Below are positions 55,487 through 64,000 of a DNA stretch of 64,000 bases, piece by piece. The translations under genes were made by a program, and so were the position numbers. The notes beneath the pieces are model-generated. The model had not been told where the DNA came from and searched no databases. It saw only the letters and a program-made list of their open reading frames with translations. Origin of the DNA: Gracilaria gracilis. Lineage: Eukaryota; Rhodophyta; Florideophyceae; Gracilariales; Gracilariaceae. The stretch spans positions 1 through 64,000 of the forward strand of contig JARGSG010000221.1 of NCBI GenBank assembly GCA_030374805.1, read 5' to 3'. Numbering within the stretch: position 1 is the first letter of the stretch; each line of letters begins with the position of its first letter.

Positions 55487-56110
55487 AGAAGCATGAGAGC
55501 TTCGCGAGATTGAGACATCCGGTTCCGGTTGGTCTCTCTGGCGGGCTTCGGCGAGCGCCACCAGTTGAAGCTTGGCATTGGTAAGCGTCTCCTCGCTGAG
55601 CATAGCATTGTTGAGAAGGGTTATTGCCAAGACCTCACTAACCTGCGAGGAGGTTGATAATCCCACGTGCATAAGGTGGTCGGTGGCTAAACCTCGGAAG
55701 CGGGAGACGAATGCATTGAGATCCTCATTTCGACGACGTCGGCATTGCGTCACATCCGTGAAGGAAGATATTAGACGAGTGACGATCTCAATTGGAGGAT
55801 CAACGGCGATGAGTTTGACAATATCCTTGACAGCTTCGATTTGGTCTTCCTGTTTCAAATCAAGTTGTTGTTTAGCAACCGCTTCGTCAACGATAGATTT
55901 TTGCTCGCGGGGGAGGCCACGATCGTAGAAGTGACGAGCAAGTGTGGCGTAGACGGTTTTGTACAGCCGTATGGTACCTTTTTTGGCAGCGGCTTGGATT
56001 GTCTCAACCCATCGTGAGACATTACGTCTATACTCCTGTAAATCGCCTTACGGTTTAAAAATCGGCGGTTCTGTAGGCGCAATCGGTTTAGAACGTAAAC
56101 CTGGGCCCAT
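55487..56110 (-). pseudogene. gag: copia Gag, N-terminal part
   Basis: The first ATG (56110-56108) lies inside the primer site. About 20 codons on, a TAA breaks the frame; beyond it the same frame is open (starting GDLQEYRRN) to the gypsy-2 insertion. The part from about 55,858 leftwards has a retrotransposon capsid look (NEDLNAFVSRFRGLA). Removing gypsy-2 and one AGAAG joins it in frame to the part ending at 45733. The insertion therefore cut a single gag gene. Confidence 0.75.
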
Positions 56111-56113
56111 AAC
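56100..56113 (-). promoter_or_regulatory. Primer binding site matching the initiator tRNA-Met anticodon arm
   Basis: On the minus strand, GTTATGGGCCCAGG starts at the first base after the LTR. Its complement CTGGGCCCATAAC is the anticodon arm of eukaryotic initiator tRNA-Met. Drosophila copia is known to prime from the 5' half of that tRNA with the same type of site. Confidence 0.75.
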
Positions 56114-56422
56114 TGGGGAAGCGGTGTCCATGTTTGTTAGACAAGGTGTTGCGCGCGGGGCAAGAAGTAGGGCCGAAGGCGGGCACAGGCTGCCAGGAAA
56201 ACTCTCTGAGGTTCCTTCCTCGTCTCTGGCGCCTTCTCGGGGCTCGCTAGGACAGCGAGCCCCTGTTTATTGTAGGCCCCCTCCCGGACGCGCCTCCAAC
56301 CCCGAGGTGCGCCGGGAGGTGAAAGTGATAGGACGCTCGTGGCGTCCTATCGCAGCGTAGTTAGTGACGGCTAAGGAGGGGGGCCGCTGGAGCGGACCGG
56401 AACCGTGTCACAGCTGTCCACA
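56114..56422 (-). repeat. 5' LTR of the copia element
   Basis: 309 bp, near-identical copy of 39520-39828, followed on the minus strand by the primer site. Confidence 0.9.
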
Positions 56423-56426
56423 ATTT

Positions 56427-56516
56427 CACTGTTTCTGACGGACCAAATTGATGTTCCACTGTTTATGACGGACCAAATTGATATTCCACTGTTTATGAAG
56501 GACCAAATTGATATTT
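56427..56516 (+). repeat. Three tandem 30-bp units next to the copia insertion
   Basis: Units CACTGTTTATGACGGACCAA and on (30 bp each) start at 56427, 56457 and 56487 with one or two differences. The copia target duplication touches the first unit, so the element may have entered this array. Confidence 0.75.
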
Positions 56517-57486
56517 GCTCTGGTTCTGTGTGATAACTTCTGTTGCTGTCTAATGGTGAACGGCTGCAGCAGACGGCGGTAACACTGTGGTGTTGAAGAG
56601 TTATCGGGTTGCTGATGAAGACGTGATCTGCGGCAAATAAAGGGATGTAGGCGAAATCTGAGCTTCACGAGCCGTCAATTACGGTGCGACGAAGCAGAAA
56701 ACAAAAACTGTCACGGCACATCGGGAGCACAATAATCAAGTTACATTCCCGGGTGGCTGCGGATGCGGTGGCTTATTTCAAACCGGAGATGCAAATTTCG
56801 GTAACGGATCAAGCTGCTTGTTTGGCTGCGAATGATTCACTGCACTAATGAGCATACTATGCTCAGCATAGTGGGTAAAGTGGATATGTGAGTGGCTGGT
56901 TAACAGGGCGTGGCGGTTTCTACTGTATAAGGGTAAGGGTTATCTAGTAGTCTAGCGGGACGCTATGATACAGTTGTATCTACGACGGTATCTTACAGGA
57001 TGGTTTGCGTTTGACCCGTTGGAGCTGCCCAAATGGGCAGCGAGCGCCTGGGACAGCAGTAGCCAATCACAGCGCGCCGAGTCTGGCACACCCGCCAGAG
57101 GGCGCCAGCGCACAGCCGTCCGTTACGGGCACGTCTCCGTTTGCATCTCGGGCGCCGCCACGGCGCGTCGCGCGTAACGGCCTTCTGCGTCGCGCGCTCA
57201 GCTACAACGTCTGAGCGCAAGCTGTCCATCTCTTCGCCAGTCATGCCCTTTCGCCGCCATCGCCGCCATCGCCGTCTCGCGCGCTCGCGCCCCTACCTTA
57301 AAAAGCGCCGTTTCGATTGCCGCCTCTGCCCACGCGTGGCCCTCGTCCCCGCGTAATAAGTTCTTCGTGCGCATCCGGTGAGGAGCTTGTCCCGCTGCTT
57401 GTGATCCTCTTCTTCCTATCCCGCCTCCTTCCCGTCCTTCGCTTCTACCACGCCTTTCTCAACTTTTGTTTTGCCTCCCAGCTAAT
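56517..57486. other. Intergenic and promoter region of the TPR gene
   Basis: The stretch becomes CpG-rich after 57,020 and C/T-rich before the start codon at 57487, like the bZIP promoter. No supported gene. Confidence 0.45.
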
Positions 57487-58320
57487 ATGCCAACCGCCGC
57501 TGTTCCCGGCTATCGCCAGTCCTACATCGAGAAGGACCGATGCGTGCGAAATAGCACCGCCGTCAAGATCCCCGGCGTCGATATGATGCAGGGTTTCACC
57601 TTGAGCAAGGCCGAGTTCGAGGACCTCTTCCTGCAAACCGCCGAGAACGTTGACGACGCCGGTCACACCCGTCCCGGAGCTCGGCAGAAGCCCGCCCGTT
57701 TTCGGCGCAAGCCCCAACGGAGGTCACCGGATCCGTCCGATATCGACTCTGATTCGGACCCTAGCTTCCGTCCTTTTCGTGGTGCTGCAAAGCTCATGGA
57801 TCCGAACATCAACTCTGCGGAAGAGGCCGCGCACTATGCCGATCTTTGTAGGAAGCATGCTGGGTCGTTGCAGCGTTGCATACCCCCGGATTACGATGGC
57901 GCCGGAGAATTTTTTGAGAAGGCTGTCGATGCACGAGCAAAGCACGGGATGTTTTGTACCTCGGATAATGCCGATGCTCATGTTGAGTACGCGCAGAATC
58001 TGAGCAAGAGAGGGCTCACTCCGGAGGCAGAATATCACTTGCGTAGTGCTGCTGATATATATCGTATGTTGGACGCGCGATCCGCACGAAAGTATGGCGA
58101 TGTTCTGCTCTACATGGCCGTTGTCATTGACCGCCAGGGCCGTCTGGCTGAAGCCGAGAATTTTTATAGGTCCGCGTTGGCTGTATATCGGAAGAATAAG
58201 CTATCAGATGACAATGTCAGGGTGGCTATTGATGGATTGAGTAACAACCTTCGCGCGCAAGAGCGACCAGATGAGGTTGATGCTGTTGTGAAAAGGCATT
58301 TCTTGGGCGCATTGGATTGA
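57487..58320 (+). CDS. TPR-repeat protein, unknown role
   Basis: This is a 277-residue single-exon protein from ATG 57487. Residues 50-95 are basic and acidic low-complexity (RFRRKPQRR, SDIDSDSD). The C-terminal 170 residues contain helical repeats of kinesin-light-chain-like TPR type: AGEFFEKAVDAR, AEYHLRSAADIYRML and AENFYRSALAVYRKN, each separated by about 42 residues. TPRs act as protein-protein scaffolds; no catalytic motif is seen and the partner is unknown. Confidence 0.7.
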   Translation: MPTAAVPGYRQSYIEKDRCVRNSTAVKIPGVDMMQGFTLSKAEFEDLFLQTAENVDDAGHTRPGARQKPARFRRKPQRRSPDPSDIDSDSDPSFRPFRGAAKLMDPNINSAEEAAHYADLCRKHAGSLQRCIPPDYDGAGEFFEKAVDARAKHGMFCTSDNADAHVEYAQNLSKRGLTPEAEYHLRSAADIYRMLDARSARKYGDVLLYMAVVIDRQGRLAEAENFYRSALAVYRKNKLSDDNVRVAIDGLSNNLRAQERPDEVDAVVKRHFLGALD

Positions 58321-58492
58321 TTCTACTCCCATCCGGGGTCAGCACCATGTCCATCGCAATTTCATCAATCGCATCTTCTGTCATAGGTTATTCATAGGAT
58401 GAGGCCTTTTCTCCAGCCTTTCCCACTATTTCCGTTCACTCTCCAGTTCCAGAAGGGTTTTCTTTTTTTTTGTAAAGCAATGAACTTGATAG

Positions 58493-60472
58493 TTACATGA
58501 GTCCAATGACTCGCCCCGTTTCGGTATCAATGTCTACGTCATAGTAGGAAGGGCGTGTCGGTAATCCTGGCATTGTCTGGATGTTGCCGCATATGACCAA
58601 CACAAATCCAGCACCGGCACTCAACCGCACTTCCCTTACCGGCAGCACAAAACCTTTTGGTGCACCCTTCAAAGACGCGTCAGCAGATAGACTGTACTGC
58701 GTCTTAGCGATACATATTGGCATTTGACCAAACCCTTTCTTCTCGTACAGATCAAGCCTTTGACTTGCCTTCTCGGAGAACTCGACACCGTCCGCTCCGT
58801 ACACTTTGGTCGCCACTGTTTCTATCTTCTTTCGCAACGGTTCGCTATCCTCGTATATGAATCGAAAGCTCTTACCAGGGGCCTTACTCGCATTAACGAC
58901 AGAATTTGCCAAATCAATGGCTCCTTTGCCCCCTTCCTCCCAATGATTCGAAACAACAGCATCAAATGCACCGGCATCTTTTGATAACTCAATGATGCAC
59001 TCAAGCTCTTTATCGCTGTCCGTATGGAATCGATTACAGCACACAACGACGGGTACTCCATATTGGTTTGCATGCTCTATGTGGCGTTTCAAGTTGGCGA
59101 AGCCCTTTTGCACAAGTTCAATGTTTTCTTCAGTATATACCGAAGATAATGGCGTGCCGGCTGAAACAGGAGGACCACCGCCGTGCATCTTCAATGCTCG
59201 GACCGTTGCAATCAATACAATTACAGAAGGCTGTACCCCTCCAAGTCGGGATTTCAGATGTACGAACTTTTCCAAACCGATTTCAGACCCGAAGCCAGCT
59301 TCCGTTATTACAAGGCCATCGGGTCCCACTAGCTTCAGAGCCAACTGGTCTGCTATTACGGATGAATTTCCGGAAGCAATGTTGGCAAAGGGTCCGGCGT
59401 GGACAAATGTTGGTGTTCCCTCGAGTGTTTGTAGCAGGTTTGGCATTAAAGCATCCTTCATTAAAACTGTGAGTGCACCTGCAACACCAAGATCTTCAGC
59501 TGTAATCAATTCTCCTGTGTTTGATTCGGCAACCACTATACGCCCAAGACGTTCTCTCAAATCCTTGAGACTGGTTGCCAGGGAGAGAATTGCCATAATC
59601 TCTGAAGCCACCGTGATGTCGAAACTTGAATCGCGGACGTAGCCTTTTTCAGTAGGGGATTTCCCAATCGTCAAAGAGCGGAGATAGCGATCGTTCACAT
59701 CTAGAACGCGATTCCATTGAATTGTATCCGGATTTATGTCGAGGCGCACAAACCTTGAAATATCTTCCGGAGTGAGTTCATTTGGGTCGTTAGTGGTTAT
59801 GCCCAGCTTCTTCAAACGGGGAAACATGTTGCGAGCAAAACGACGAGAGCCATCTTTCGCGTTCAACGGACAAAGTCTCCCGAAAAGTGCTTCATCAGTT
59901 TGGTTCCTTTCGTGGAGTATACGAGTGTCAATTGCGGCAGCGAGCAAGTTATTCGCGGCAGATATTGCGTGGATGTCGCCAGTTAGATGCAAGTTGAAAT
60001 CGTCCATGGGAATGACTTGACTCCAGCCACCTCCAGCCGCTCCCCCTTTTATGCCAAAGGTGGGGCCCTGGCTTGGTTGCCTGATACAGGTGAACACATT
60101 TTTGTTTATGTGTGCTCCAAGTGCTTGGCTGAGGCCGATAGTAGTGGTACTCTTACCTTCGCCCAGGGATGTCGGATTTATACCCGCAACGATAACAAGA
60201 TGGCCATCAGGGGAATTGGCAAGACGATTTCGTGCAGACAATGAAACCTTTGCCTTTGTTGTGCCGTACGAAATAAGCTCCTCCGCAAGGATGCCTGCCC
60301 CTTCTGCAATATGGGTTATAGGCTGTATCGATACAGACTGCGCAATCTCAATGTCAGATTGAACAGGGGATGTTGGTTTGACCTTGCGGCCAGTAGTGAC
60401 CATGTTTGGGGAAGAATGAAGGCGTAAGAAGCTGGCAGCTGCATTCACCCTCGACAGGCGGTGAACTGGCAT
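58493..60472 (-). CDS. Formate-tetrahydrofolate ligase
   Basis: It makes 10-formyl-tetrahydrofolate from formate, ATP and tetrahydrofolate in one-carbon metabolism. The first ATG is at 60472, giving 659 residues; the frame upstream has only GTG. The ~35-residue N-terminus ([20 protein letters not shown]) is Arg/Ser-rich and looks like a mitochondrial or plastid presequence. The nucleotide-binding GEGKSTT is clear, as are [18 protein letters not shown] and the C-terminal [10 protein letters not shown]. Length fits monofunctional enzymes of bacteria and plants rather than the trifunctional animal C1-THF synthase. Single exon; convergent with the TPR gene. Confidence 0.93.
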   Translation of the reverse strand: MPVHRLSRVNAAASFLRLHSSPNMVTTGRKVKPTSPVQSDIEIAQSVSIQPITHIAEGAGILAEELISYGTTKAKVSLSARNRLANSPDGHLVIVAGINPTSLGEGKSTTTIGLSQALGAHINKNVFTCIRQPSQGPTFGIKGGAAGGGWSQVIPMDDFNLHLTGDIHAISAANNLLAAAIDTRILHERNQTDEALFGRLCPLNAKDGSRRFARNMFPRLKKLGITTNDPNELTPEDISRFVRLDINPDTIQWNRVLDVNDRYLRSLTIGKSPTEKGYVRDSSFDITVASEIMAILSLATSLKDLRERLGRIVVAESNTGELITAEDLGVAGALTVLMKDALMPNLLQTLEGTPTFVHAGPFANIASGNSSVIADQLALKLVGPDGLVITEAGFGSEIGLEKFVHLKSRLGGVQPSVIVLIATVRALKMHGGGPPVSAGTPLSSVYTEENIELVQKGFANLKRHIEHANQYGVPVVVCCNRFHTDSDKELECIIELSKDAGAFDAVVSNHWEEGGKGAIDLANSVVNASKAPGKSFRFIYEDSEPLRKKIETVATKVYGADGVEFSEKASQRLDLYEKKGFGQMPICIAKTQYSLSADASLKGAPKGFVLPVREVRLSAGAGFVLVICGNIQTMPGLPTRPSYYDVDIDTETGRVIGLM

Positions 60473-60639
60473 GCTTTTTGAGCTCAACGTCTGAGCAAGA
60501 TTATTTAGCACCACCGTTCAGAGTTGATTTCGGTGAGCGTTGCTGGTTGTGTCGACTCGACTGTCGACTCTTCCAGCCACCAAACAGATGTTACCAAGGG
60601 TACGTCAAAATAAGCTCAAAATAAGCTTATGTCTTTAAG

Positions 60640-61359
60640 AGAAATAGCGTGTTTAAAAATGCTTGTTTCTCAAAGCGCTCATTTCTTTCTCGCTTCTCCC
60701 CGCGGAGATGGTTTCAAAGGAGACAGATACGTGTGTTTATTTTCTGTGTGGCGCCCTCAAGAGGGGCTATGCGACGGCGCTGCGTTTGCCAGCGTTCAAA
60801 GGGGAGAACAAAGAAAGTGGTTGGAGTCACGTTTATGGGATGTCAAAATTGGTTTCAAATTATTTCTTTTTGAATATACCAACGGTAAAGTTACCAACTG
60901 TACCAGAAACTCCATTCCGATTGCTTGCACGAGCATTCCATTATCCGAAAGCACAGCCCAAAAAGCCTTTTACGTTCGTAGATGCTGTTGTAACCTTGGT
61001 ACTTCATACTTTCCAATCATATATATATACATCATAAACCTTCTACAATTCAAAGTGTACGAACATTTTGTCAAGATGTTTGCCGCTCAGTGGGAGCATC
61101 TACGAATTTAACACTGCGACACTACTACAGGGACTTAACCTCAGATCAGGACCGCCACTGACAGTGGAGCAAACAGAAAGCTTTCCATATCTCCGAGCGT
61201 ACTTAAATTACCATGCAAACCAAGAAGCAACACGTCCGCTTCCCATCTTGGCTACATTAGGTTTTGCCAAACCAACTTCGTGGTCGGTAGAACAAACATC
61301 GCCTCAACATCTTTATGTACCGTCTTTCCTGTATTCAAATATCTCAGTGTATATGAAAT
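60640..61359. other. Stretch before the Myb-like ORF, no recognised gene
   Basis: Several overlapping plus-strand frames of 70-160 codons lie here (for example 60629-61111). None shows a motif. Part of it may belong to the Harbinger element. Confidence 0.4.
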
Positions 61360-62241
61360 ATGAGTTCACTACCATTCAGTTTAGACCCTGGCTCAAACAG
61401 AGAACAGAAAAACCAACAGAATTCCTGTAAGAGAACCAAGCACAATCACACAACAAACCGTCCCGTGAAGAAGAAAGCACAAAAACGAGCACGCAGTACT
61501 GAAACGAAACAACTTGAACCAAAACCGCCGAAGAGATCCAGGAGTGGTGCAACCAACTACTCAGCATACGAGACAAGTTTTTTGCTTGACATTGTTGCAC
61601 AACTTGAGCCAACGGGCGCTAACATGTGAGCCTGTGTAGCTCAAGAGTACAACCGCCAAGCACAAATTGACGAACTTCAAGAGCGTAATGCGGATAGTTT
61701 GAAAAACAAGTTTGACCGTCTAGTTCACGTCCGAAAAAAGACAGGTGACCCTTTATGTCCTTCACTGGTACGACGCGCGAAACATATCAATCGAGACATA
61801 CAAGCGAAAGTAATGGCCGCTGTTCTCGGCCCACATGATGATAATGGTAATCCTTCGGCAGCAGAGTTGCAAAATGCTCGTGAAACAATCGGCGTAATGG
61901 GCGAAAGAAAAAACAAACGAAGTATTGGGCCTACCAGTCTTCCTGTAGTAAAGGGATTCCAACAACAAATAGTGAAGCAAATGGAACAGACGTCTCAAAG
62001 TATTTCCGACATGGTTAAATGGCTCACAGCTCCAAATGAGGAAATGAAACATGGAACAAAATGCCCCAGTGACAGTACTGGAAATATTCGGAATATCATT
62101 CGCGAAGAGATGCAAGCTTGTATTACCATTAATCTTCAGAACACAGTCTCCCTTGTTCGCCGAGAGGTGAAAGCGGCTCTCGCAGAACTGCTGAAGAGTA
62201 AAGATCCCACTGAAGCAGAATCCGGTTCAAAACTCGAGTGA
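61360..62241 (+). pseudogene. Myb/SANT-like protein of a PIF/Harbinger element
   Basis: The first ATG is at 61360. A basic N-terminus (KKKAQKRARS, PKPPKRSRSG) leads to a Myb-like trihelix domain (TNYSAYETSFLLDIVAQL, then LKNKFDRLVHVRKKTGDP), typical of the accessory protein that helps PIF/Harbinger transposases bind DNA and enter the nucleus. TGA at 61627-61629 interrupts the domain where Trp is expected, and the same frame continues open to 62241. A coiled C-terminal part follows. It converges with the transposase, 18 bases apart, a common Harbinger layout. Confidence 0.75.
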
Positions 62242-62259
62242 CCACATTTGCAAGCGAGA

Positions 62260-63447
62260 TCAACTGCAGTATACGCTTCGAATCTGATTATGTCCCATGG
62301 TTCGAGTGCGAAGATTCATCATGTGGCAGCAAACCGAAATGATGTCGAATCTTCTAGCGGAATCGCCGGGTAATACAGACTGCAACCTTCTGAACGGGAG
62401 TTTCAGTGCGCCGACTCCCCATTCTGCCGTTTGACGCCTAGATGGATACACTGACTGTAAAAGGACATCTATAATGTTTACCACAAATTGGTCTTTGTAT
62501 GGTGGCACTTCGTTTGCCTTTCTAATCCGCAGTATCTTTCCGTTAGTTACATTCATGTTGTTACAGAACGCCGTATCACCCAGAATGCCATACCCTACTG
62601 GCGTTTGAGAGTCATCAAGTCGAGGCCAATACAACCCTGAAACTCCTGCCAGTTTGCTGTCGTGCCATGAACCAGGATAGTTAACTGCAGCGTGAATTAT
62701 CTCTCCAAAAAAGTTCCAAACAAACAGGTTGGTGACTTCTACATTTTGTGTATAGCCTTCAAAATAGGCATTTTGAACATCGAGGTCATTGTACGAAACA
62801 CAATCAAACCGTCCTCCATCAGTCACAGCAAATACCCCTTTCAAGAGTTCCGCGGTTTCTGGTTTGGACTTGCGAAGCTGCTGCGCACTTGCTTCGATTT
62901 CATCGAAACTGGGCCAAGTGATACGAGCATCTGGGATTTTGCCAGAGGAAAGTAGAATTCTAAGGAGCTGAATTCCGTATGAAAGCCAATCGCTTACTGA
63001 AGACGGCACAACACCGAATATAGGCGACAGCATGTACATCGTATCTCTTGTTCGGATGTACCAAATTGCCATACCTAAAAGATCAACTGTACCACGAAGA
63101 GGTTTCCGTCCCTTACTAGATGTCGTTCGTTTGTACGGTGACCAGTTGGGTACGGTTTGACGAAGGTTTGTGTAATGAGGTAGCAATATATCGAAAAACA
63201 CTGTTCTATTCACGCTTAAGGCGGTACAGAAATCATCGTCCGATCCGCAAGAGATAATAACATTCCATGGAGAACTTAATCTGCTGACTACTGGGCGACG
63301 GATTCCCGAGCGCTTGAATTTGGTTGATCTTGTTATGCGCTTCTGGCAGCGTTTTTCGTGGACTAGCGCTACGCTGCAATTCAACTGCATGACAACGGCT
63401 TGAACGAGAACGGCAAGAACGTGACGGTGGAGGTTTTCAGGACGCAT
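62260..63447 (-). CDS. PIF/Harbinger DDE transposase
   Basis: This frame of 395 codons starts at ATG 63447. It has the DDE_Tnp_4 layout: first Asp in AVTDGGRFD near residue 207, second in GILGDTAFCNN near 290, and Glu in RRQTAEWGV near 342, followed by FRRLQ and a conserved MMNLRTR. An N-terminal helix-turn-helix-like stretch lies around residues 120-160. The frame is undamaged, while its partner Myb-like ORF carries one stop. I could not find the terminal inverted repeats or the 3-bp target copies; the right end may lie beyond the window. Confidence 0.85.
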   Translation of the reverse strand: MRPENLHRHVLAVLVQAVVMQLNCSVALVHEKRCQKRITRSTKFKRSGIRRPVVSRLSSPWNVIISCGSDDDFCTALSVNRTVFFDILLPHYTNLRQTVPNWSPYKRTTSSKGRKPLRGTVDLLGMAIWYIRTRDTMYMLSPIFGVVPSSVSDWLSYGIQLLRILLSSGKIPDARITWPSFDEIEASAQQLRKSKPETAELLKGVFAVTDGGRFDCVSYNDLDVQNAYFEGYTQNVEVTNLFVWNFFGEIIHAAVNYPGSWHDSKLAGVSGLYWPRLDDSQTPVGYGILGDTAFCNNMNVTNGKILRIRKANEVPPYKDQFVVNIIDVLLQSVYPSRRQTAEWGVGALKLPFRRLQSVLPGDSARRFDIISVCCHMMNLRTRTMGHNQIRSVYCS

Positions 63448-64000
63448 GGTTCATTCAACATTGACGAAGACATTGATGGTAGAAAAGCGCAAGACTTACT
63501 TGAGGTAGAAATGGTTAGCAATCATTATGAAGTAAAGGAAAAGAAGGACGCATAACTTACACACCAGACCGAAGTATTGTGGTGTAGCAGTGTAGCCATA
63601 TTAGGCGCCAGCCCAACTGCGTGGGTGGCACCTTGCAGGAGATTACCGCAACGGGAATCACAGACGTAGACAGACTGTCTTTGTCTTCCTAGCAGTAGTC
63701 GTAGAGTAGTATAAAAGTAAAGACAGAGATGCAACTCTCTTCTGACGAGCACACACACTCAGTCATCATCAACATCAAGTTTCATTTATTCAACAGTTCA
63801 ATTGCGCATCTTGCGCCACATTCGCGAAGTAAGCCGCATTTCTGCGCACAGAGCCTACTCTGCAGTCTACTCCTACCCAGTACAAGTTCACCTATAGTGT
63901 CTTTTACTGCGTTCGAGCCTGCTGTCTTTAAGACAAAGAGTTTCAAGTAAGTTTTACTGCTCAAACCACTCGCTACGACTACGTACTAACCTACGTTTTC
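63448..64000. other. Right edge of the window, no gene seen
   Basis: Probable leader of the transposase gene and perhaps the element's end. Only short frames without motifs are present. Confidence 0.4.

Larger units (their letters stand above)
39520..56422 (-). mobile_element. Ty1/copia LTR retrotransposon, split by gypsy-2
   Basis: Both ends are 309-bp LTRs flanked by the same 5 bp, ATTTC (39515-39519 and 56423-56427). The element reads on the minus strand: 5' LTR at 56422-56114, half-tRNA primer site, gag, pol, antisense ORF, polypurine tract, and 3' LTR at 39828-39520. Gypsy-2 is inserted in gag; without it the copia element is about 7.1 kb. LTRs differ at about four positions, so it is young. 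Gag and pol are open over most of their length, but gag has an early stop and the gypsy insertion. Confidence 0.92.

Noticed and set aside
1-64000. tRNA, rRNA, CRISPR or bacterial operon features
   Set aside because: I saw no cloverleaf, rRNA-like block, spaced repeat array or ribosome-binding-site pattern; introns and element types show a eukaryotic nuclear sequence.

Overview
The window looks like nuclear DNA of a compact, mostly intron-poor photosynthetic eukaryote. Most host genes are single exons. The few introns are short (59-145 nt) with GT-AG ends. Three long LTR retrotransposons sit between the genes. Mitochondrial, plastid-type and secreted proteins occur together. My best guess is a florideophyte red alga such as Chondrus or a relative. 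That rests on overall style, not on a diagnostic gene, so I hold it loosely.

Layout. 1-2173: AT-rich DNA with a decayed Ty3/gypsy chromovirus fragment. 2176-16305: a pogo/Tigger-like DNA transposon with perfect 27-bp terminal inverted repeats and TA flanks, split by a 12.1-kb Ty3/gypsy element (gypsy-1, 2495-14579). 16775-39014: host genes, namely a mitochondrial carrier with three introns, a plastid-type FAD oxidoreductase, a secreted Hint (hedgehog-type autoprocessing) protein, a possible basic protein, a 2620-residue Sen1/senataxin-like helicase, an atypical bZIP protein, a plastid-type protein of unknown function, and an AlkB-like membrane hydroxylase. 39520-56422: a Ty1/copia element on the minus strand, bounded by an ATTTC target duplication and split in gag by a second gypsy element (gypsy-2, 45734-55486, target duplication AGAAG). 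57487-60472: a TPR protein and formate-tetrahydrofolate ligase. 61360-63447: a PIF/Harbinger pair of a Myb-like protein and a DDE transposase, in convergent orientation.

Three things stand out. First, gypsy-1 and copia each carry a long open reading frame in antisense between pol and the 3' LTR. The copia one has a perfect-looking intron on its own strand upstream of its first ATG, and its C-terminal half looks like a papain-like cysteine peptidase. Second, gypsy-2 is saturated along its whole length (LTRs, gag, pol and a 2.1-kb non-coding tail) with the gapped palindrome ACC-N5-GGT. My hand count is about 70 exact copies outside the LTRs, against about 2 expected by chance. Third, gypsy-1 joins gag to pol with a classical -1 frameshift heptamer, GTTAAAC, placed directly before the gag stop.

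All three LTR pairs are about 99% identical by eye, so the insertions are recent, yet each element already carries inactivating changes. Several of these are G-to-A changes (Trp to stop, protease Asp to Asn). All coordinates, splice joins and counts were made by reading; no search was run.
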